Shown here piece after piece: positions 58,656 through 64,000 of a stretch of DNA of 64,000 nt. Each line of letters begins with the position of its first letter. Position 1 is the stretch's first letter. Under the pieces are notes generated by a model. The model did not search any database and was not told the origin of the DNA. It worked only from the letters and a program-made list of their open reading frames with translations. A program made the position numbers and the translations under genes. The stretch comes from Cephalotus follicularis (Eukaryota; Streptophyta; Magnoliopsida; Oxalidales; Cephalotaceae), in assembly GCA_001972305.1 (NCBI GenBank), contig BDDD01001798.1:1-64000 (forward strand), written 5' to 3'.

Positions 58656-58667
58656 GCTCTGATACCA
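58656..58667 (-). promoter_or_regulatory. B3 primer-binding site (initiator tRNA-Met)
   Basis: On the minus strand TGGTATCAGAGC lies three bases after the 5' LTR end. It is a perfect 12-base match to the complement of the tRNA-iMet 3' end. Confidence 0.92.
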
Positions 58668-58670
58668 TGC

Positions 58671-61397
58671 TGTCACACCCCGTATTTCCAATTATGTTTT
58701 ATCTTGGACAAGCATATGTGGTGATATCAGTAATTGAATATATATTTCGGCATTCATTTAATAATTCATAAACAATATGCGGAAGCATTCAATAAGCCAG
58801 AATATAACATAAGTCATCCGTACGCATCCCATACTACGTGCGGTTACAATTCAAATAAATTATCCATACAAGCGGAAGTACAACATTAACGAGGTATGAA
58901 CCGTTCAATACAAAACAGTACAACATCATTTAAAAATAACAACCTTAGAGCGAAAATAAGAAGCTCTCCAAGCTTCAGCAGCAACTCCAACGTCTTCGCT
59001 TAATTTGAAATTGTAGGGGCTAGCCGTTGTCCTCACTTGGCTAAGTAGGAAGATAATGCATGATAAGGAATATATGAATGCAACATGTATGACAGTTTAT
59101 ATCAAAATAACATTTAAATGAGCCAATATATGAGCAATCATGCCAAGTGGCCATAAACAATCCATATGGAAGAATACCGCACAAGGGTACAATCAATTCA
59201 TGCATGGTTTTGTGTGTCACATGCCGCTATCTCCTAGCTCCGACCGTGCACTACCTAACTATCTCCCGCGCTCCAAGGATGATAGAACAGGTAACATATA
59301 CTACCGGCGTTGATGGGTAGTTTAACAAATAAGATCTGCCATGCAGATAAGTTTAGGAGATCTCATGGCCAACTCCTAGCTCCCAGGATCCCTACTGTAG
59401 TCGGTGACCACAGCCATCACTCGACTACCGACAACAAGAACAAACAATACAAGCATTCAATAATAATATTACATATATCAGCAATATGCAATATAATCAT
59501 GGTTTTCTTTAGAAACATATAACAAGTCATTTATCGTACATCTCTTCGGAGGAAAATGATATCAATCCAATAATGGTCCTCGCTTTGGAGAACAAAACAG
59601 ATAGTACCTCTCATAGGAGGAAAATCAATAGGTTTTCATTTAAAATGATAGTTTATATCATAATTTGGGTACATAGCCCATAGTTGGTTCGATCATTGCA
59701 ATATAAATAGTAATGGTGTTGAATAGCACCAAACAGTATATACTAATGTAAGGTAGCATATACAGAAACAATATCACAAATCAGCAGCAATGCAAAGATT
59801 CACAAGAATAGCATTACATAATCAATTCATATGCAACTCTCACAAGGAGTGCGTACATGGTTTAGTTTTGGAATGTAATTGTATATGAGGCAAGGATTAA
59901 CTGTTCTAGTCATCCAAATTGAGGCCAGGTTCATTACATTCAAAATTGAGGCCTTAACAGGACTTATATCAGTAAAATTTCCTAGAACAGTTGACTGCCT
60001 TAAAGAATAGCCGACTGCCTTGGTTGAGTAGTTGACTGCTTTGCCTTGGCAGTCGATTGGATAGGTTGAGTAGTCGACTGCCATGAAGTGTAGTCGACTG
60101 CTTCTGCCCTGAAAATGCAGGCAGTGGCAGGTCATGCAATTCTAGTTCAATTTCCAATCAATTTCAACACATTTAATCATGCAGAAAATAGACATACATG
60201 ATATGCATACTATATCTTCCATAACATATCATTACCCCAACCTTAAATCGCTATCCCGAAATCAATGGAGCTTGATTTCTCTCTTTGAGTTCCAAGACTT
60301 TTTCACCAACAATCCTTCAATTCCAGCAAGTTCAATCTATGCATGCAGGTTTATGGATACATGCATCAGCACAGGAGTTCAATAACCTTATGACAACTAT
60401 GATCTAACAGTAGCTACTCTCTAGATCATTAAGCTTCATATCTATCCCCTTTTTACCACATATCTATGAACCTTGTCAATTATCTTTCTATACCAGGTTC
60501 TTTGATCTTGAACATGTGGACAGAAGGTATATGCATACTCAAGGAAATCAGAAGTATATATTCAGACATAAACAACAACTATAACCCAATTCAAAGATTA
60601 TAATCTTCACTTTACTTGAACCATTACTACATTCCATTTCCATCCAATCTAGAAGTTTGTTAACCTTAACCATGTTAACAGAAGATCAAACATCCTCCTA
60701 GTTACCTTATCAACACATAGCAGAGATTTCGGATTTCGAACTTACCAGGAGAAGCCCAAGCTTCCAAGTTCCCCCGCTTGAGCTCTAAACCATCAACATG
60801 CAAGCTCCTTTAATTCTCCAGCAATTCCCCTCTATCTCCAGTGTTTTCTAACACTCACACACAGTGCTAGCAGTTGATATAAGGCTCAGGAATCTTGAAT
60901 TTGCCAGAGCCATAACTCAGCCTTCTCTCATCACATGCACCTCTCTTTCTCTCTTCTCTCTATCTCTTTCTTACCTTTCTTTCTTTTGTTTCTGCAGGTA
61001 CAGGTCTGCAATCTTGCAGAGCACATGCAAGGGCTTTCCTTGCATGTCATGGCAGCTGGTGGCATGCCCACGACACCTGTCCCGTTGCATGCCACGCCCC
61101 TGTCCTGTCTCACACATGCACAGACACCTGGTCTGCTGTAATTCTAGTCGACTGCCTTATGTGGGCAGTCGACTGTCACTCCGCTAATCAACCCAGTCGA
61201 CTGTTGCCCTGTGACAGTCGACTGTTGAGGCTGATTATTTAAGTTTACTTAGGTTGTTTTTCCCATTTACACATCAATTCAACCTTGGCATACAAGCAAA
61301 GCATATAACATAGTAATTGGACAAATAATTCAATTAAAATGTATATTTATTTTAAGAATGGAATCAATATACATTAATTGAATTTGCAGTCATTACA
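58671..61397 (-). mobile_element. B3 5' LTR
   Basis: TGTCACACCCCGTATTTCC...GCAGTCATTACA, 2727 bases, the most complete B LTR here. TCGA-palindrome clusters lie at 59985-60105 and 61145-61225 (AGTCGACTG, several perfect). Confidence 0.92.
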
Positions 61398-61527
61398 ATT
61401 ATGAAGTACGACTGTGATGAAAAATCGTATAAGTAGTCATGCTAGGTCTATACGGAGTACGGCAGCGATGGCAAACCGTATGAGTAGACATGTTAGGTCT
61501 ATACGGAGTGTGTTCGGCATGACAAAC
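61398..61527 (-). mobile_element. G2: Athila-like LTR, second part
   Basis: It resumes after B3 with TATGAGTAGACATG and GGTCTATACGGAGT repeats, the reverse complement of the CGTATAGACCT repeats in G. It is cut at 61527 by H2. Confidence 0.82.
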
Positions 61528-62833
61528 TGCAACGCCTCTAATCCAAGTTCACTTCATGCTCAAAGTGAGCTACTAAGATTCGGTGTGTTACGTGGGGGTG
61601 AAGCCTTTAACCCTTTAATGATCTTACTAATTGCTAATATTCATGAAGCTTCTCATAATTACAAATGTAAGTTACAACATTTCAATACTAAACTTTAAAA
61701 TGTCATACTCTCATTGAAATCATCATAAACCATAACGATCACAGTAAACATCATCGTGATACATTTCACAACGGAAAACATTAACTTATTACATCAAAAG
61801 CAGATTATACAAAACATTAATGTATAACATTATTCCTTTTCAAAAGCTTCATTTATGAGCTCTCTCTAAAGCTCGAAATCTCTTCGTTCATCCTTTCCCT
61901 GGAAAATTTTATTTAAACACAAAACATTGAAAGAAATGAGCTTAAATAGCCCAGTAAGGGTTTCAAAATAAACATTTCATCACATTCATTCTTTTATGTT
62001 CATATCTCATGAAACATAACATTTACTTTCTTTTTCTGATCATATCTCATGGATCAGAATATTTCATAAATAACTGAGGGGTTGTATAAACTTAAATAAC
62101 CCAATTGAAACTTTTGCTTCACCGGGGCATTGTGCACTCCCCAATTACTATCCTTACATCACACACATGTCTGTGAGCACTCTCCGCTCATTTAATCCTT
62201 CTCGCATTAATCCCCCTTGGATCGTAATCCAAGAGTTGTTTATCTCAGTTTATTATCTTTTCATAAAATCATTTCTTAATACTTTGATTGAACAGCTCAA
62301 GGTATTCTTAAAAATAGATTCTTACAACATTTGTAAAACTGAATTTACATATGGTAACATAATAAAATTATAGTAGACATTTCAACGATTTCAGAAGGAT
62401 AAAAATCTTAATTTTATTGAGAATAACAGCAGAACATGATCAATAATTTTAAACATAAAATTTCACCAAGAAATTGGCAAAAATTTGAAATACATAAAAC
62501 ATAAAATTCTGCTGCATGATTTCCAGAAATAACAGAAAATACTTTGGCATAAAATGTAATAAGCGTCATTGGTTTAATGCATAAGCGTCGTCGCTTTAAT
62601 AAACAGTCTCCGCTTAAGCTAAAACGTTTGGTGTGCGAAATTAGTCGATGTTTGGGGCATTCATCCCATAACATAGGCTAGCCGTCGACGCTTTAAATGG
62701 GACAATCGACGCTTTCAATGCCACAAGACGCAAAACATACACACAACACACCATACAACACTTAGAACAACCATATTTGCATAAACAATAACTTGAACAA
62801 AAATTTCTGGTCATTACATTCTTCCCTCCTTAC
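61528..62833 (-). mobile_element. H2 3' LTR and polypurine tract
   Basis: TGCAACGCCTC...TGGTCATTACA (1291 bases), then TTCTTCCCTCCTTAC at 62819-62833, read on the minus strand as GTAAGGAGGGAAGAA, the polypurine tract. TCGA motifs (GCGTCGTCGCTTTAA, GTCGACGCTTTAAA) lie at 62570-62715. A CCGGGGCATTGTGCACTCCCC block is shared with H1. Confidence 0.85.
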
Positions 62834-62858
62834 AAAAAATTTTGTCCTCAAAATTTCC

Positions 62859-63287
62859 TTATTCAACAGACTTAAAAACATGAGGGTACTCTTGTCTCAT
62901 TGTCTCTTCCAATTCCCAAGAAGCTTCTTCGACTCCCTGATTCTTCCACAACACTTTTACTAAGGGAATTATTTTTGTCCTTAGAATTTGTTCCTTATGA
63001 TCCAGAATTTCCATCGGTTGCTCGTCATATGACAAATCTTCATGCAGTTGCATTGGTTCAACTCTTAGAACATGAGATAGATTGGCCATATATTTTTGAA
63101 GCATAGATATATGGAATACATCATGAACATGAGAGAGATTTGGTGGCAGTGCAAGCCTATACGCAACCTCTCCAATTCTTTCCATAATCTCAAATGGTCC
63201 GATGTATCTCGTACTAAGTTTTCCTTTCTTGTCGAATCTCATTACTCCTTTCCAACGTGATATCTTTAAGAAAACATGACCTCCCAC
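62859..63287 (-). pseudogene. pol: Integrase C-terminal domain and chromodomain of H2
   Basis: This is an open frame of 142 codons. It starts inside the integrase C-terminal domain, after a stop. [19 protein letters not shown] is the GPF/Y motif, and [12 protein letters not shown] follows. The chromodomain is [19 protein letters not shown] near the end, closed by a natural stop. In contrast to I and B3 the chromodomain is in the same open frame. Its role would be to bind modified histones and guide integration. Confidence 0.87.
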
Positions 63288-64000
63288 TTCAAATTGTAAC
63301 TCCCTTCATCTTTTATTCGCATAGCTCTTTTGTCTACTTTGGGTTGTTAAGAGGCGTTTCCGAATCAGTTTTACCTTTTCCGTAGTTACTTGTACCATTT
63401 TTGGTCCCAATAACTTCCTTTCTCATACTTCTTCCTAACATATAGGTATTCGACACCTCCGTCCATAAAGTGCTTCAAAAGTTGCCATCTGAATGCTAGC
63501 TTGGAAACTATTATTGTAGGCAAATTCAATCAGTGTGACATGTTTTTCCAACTTCCTTGAAAATCTATAACGCAAGCTCTTAGCATGTCTTCCAATGTTT
63601 GAATAGTTTGCTCTGATTGTCCATCCGTCTGCCGGTGGTACGCCATACTAAAATTTAATCTTGTACCCAAAGCATTTTGTAGACTCTTCCAAAATCTTGA
63701 TGTGAAACGGGGATCTCAATATGAGACAATGGATACAGGTACGCCATGTAACCTGATTATTTCTTGTTCATAAATCCTTGCCAATTGACATAATGAATGA
63801 CTGTCCTTAACTGGTAGAAAATGAGCAGATTTGGTTAAACGATCCACAATCACCCATATTGCGTTATTACCCTTAGCTGTCCTCGGAAGTCCAATTAAAG
63901 AGTCCATACTGATATGCTTCCACATCCATTCGGGTATGGGCAGCGATTGCAGAGTTCCTTTTGGCAATTGGTGCTCAGCTTTAACTTGTTGACAAACCAG
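63288..64000 (-). pseudogene. pol: Integrase core of H2, broken and partial
   Basis: At the right edge CQQVKAEHQ and SMDSLIGLP (first catalytic Asp) are present. The second catalytic site reads VSY then a stop (about 63715), so the expected Asp is Tyr. [18 protein letters not shown] (catalytic Glu, about 63580-63640) follows in frame. A frameshift lies near 63540, and further stops occur toward 63290. The N-terminal zinc finger begins beyond or at the edge. Confidence 0.85.

Larger units (their letters stand above)
51628..61397 (-). mobile_element. B3: full-length Ty3/gypsy chromovirus (Tekay-like), minus strand
   Basis: Two LTRs (51628-54243, 58671-61397) flank primer site, gag, protease, RT, RNase H, integrase and chromodomain in order. 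Flanks ATTAC (51623-51627) and ATTAT (61398-61402) are a TSD with one change, and G2 continues across it. The LTRs differ by a few percent, and the left one has lost about 90 bases and one TCGA block. Inactivation comes from six stops, a His in place of a catalytic RT Asp, and a truncated F LTR replacing the RT/RNase H junction. Confidence 0.93.
61528..64000 (-). mobile_element. H2: chromovirus, minus strand, runs off the right edge
   Basis: A 3' LTR (61528-62818), polypurine tract, chromodomain and integrase appear in order. The rest of pol, gag and the 5' LTR must lie beyond the window. The chromodomain and GPF/Y motif place it among chromoviruses, probably Tekay-like. It inserted into G2. 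Confidence 0.85.

Noticed and set aside
58656..58667. Match to tRNA-Met sequence
   Set aside because: It is a 12-base primer-binding site next to an LTR, not a tRNA gene. No tRNA or rRNA gene was recognised in the window.

Overview
This window is plant nuclear heterochromatin made almost entirely of nested LTR retrotransposons. No host gene was found on either strand. The organism is a flowering plant with a repeat-rich genome. The evidence is Tekay-like chromoviruses with C-terminal chromodomains, an Athila-type gag/protease element with its usual primer site, a Sirevirus-like Ty1/copia element with an envelope-like ORF, and LTRs bounded by TGTAACACCC/GGGTGTTACA-type ends. The species cannot be named from sequence alone. 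Letters A to K below are my own labels for repeat families.

Left part (1-10046): a partial ~3.1 kb LTR (A1) sits in an older LTR fragment (K), which abuts LTR-like sequence J. J carries a second A copy (A2, 5835-8960). From 9945 the background is E, a ~1.58 kb sequence that recurs head to tail (9945-10046, 26827-27391, 32780-34077, 49503-51159). Almost every other element sits in E.

Middle (10047-26826): element I is a complete but dead plus-strand chromovirus with 2.5 kb LTRs and TSD CCACA. Its 5' LTR holds Athila-type element G (10903-17737, TSD CCGAG). G keeps an open 610-codon gag and part of a protease, has no reverse transcriptase or integrase, and has a rearranged left LTR.

Centre-right (27392-49502): solo LTR C1 (TSD ATATC) contains solo LTR B1. 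The second copy, C2 (34078-49502), contains copia element F (TSD GACGC) and solo LTR D (TSD TCAAG). D contains LTR H1, and H1 contains solo LTR B2 (TSD CGTAG). Counting E, this is five levels of nesting.

Right part (51160-64000): a minus-strand Athila-like LTR (G2) is split by a full-length minus-strand chromovirus B3 (51628-61397). B3 has both LTRs, primer site, polypurine tract, gag, protease, reverse transcriptase, RNase H, integrase and chromodomain, broken by stops and by a truncated F LTR. A further minus-strand chromovirus, H2, starts at 61528 and runs off the right edge.

The coding parts are retroelement machinery only: gag forms the particle, protease processes it, reverse transcriptase/RNase H copies the RNA, integrase inserts the copy, and the chromodomain steers integration toward heterochromatin. 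No element here is complete and intact. The most unusual shared feature is that at least seven LTR families carry clustered short motifs built on a TCGA-centred palindrome, each with its own flanking bases.
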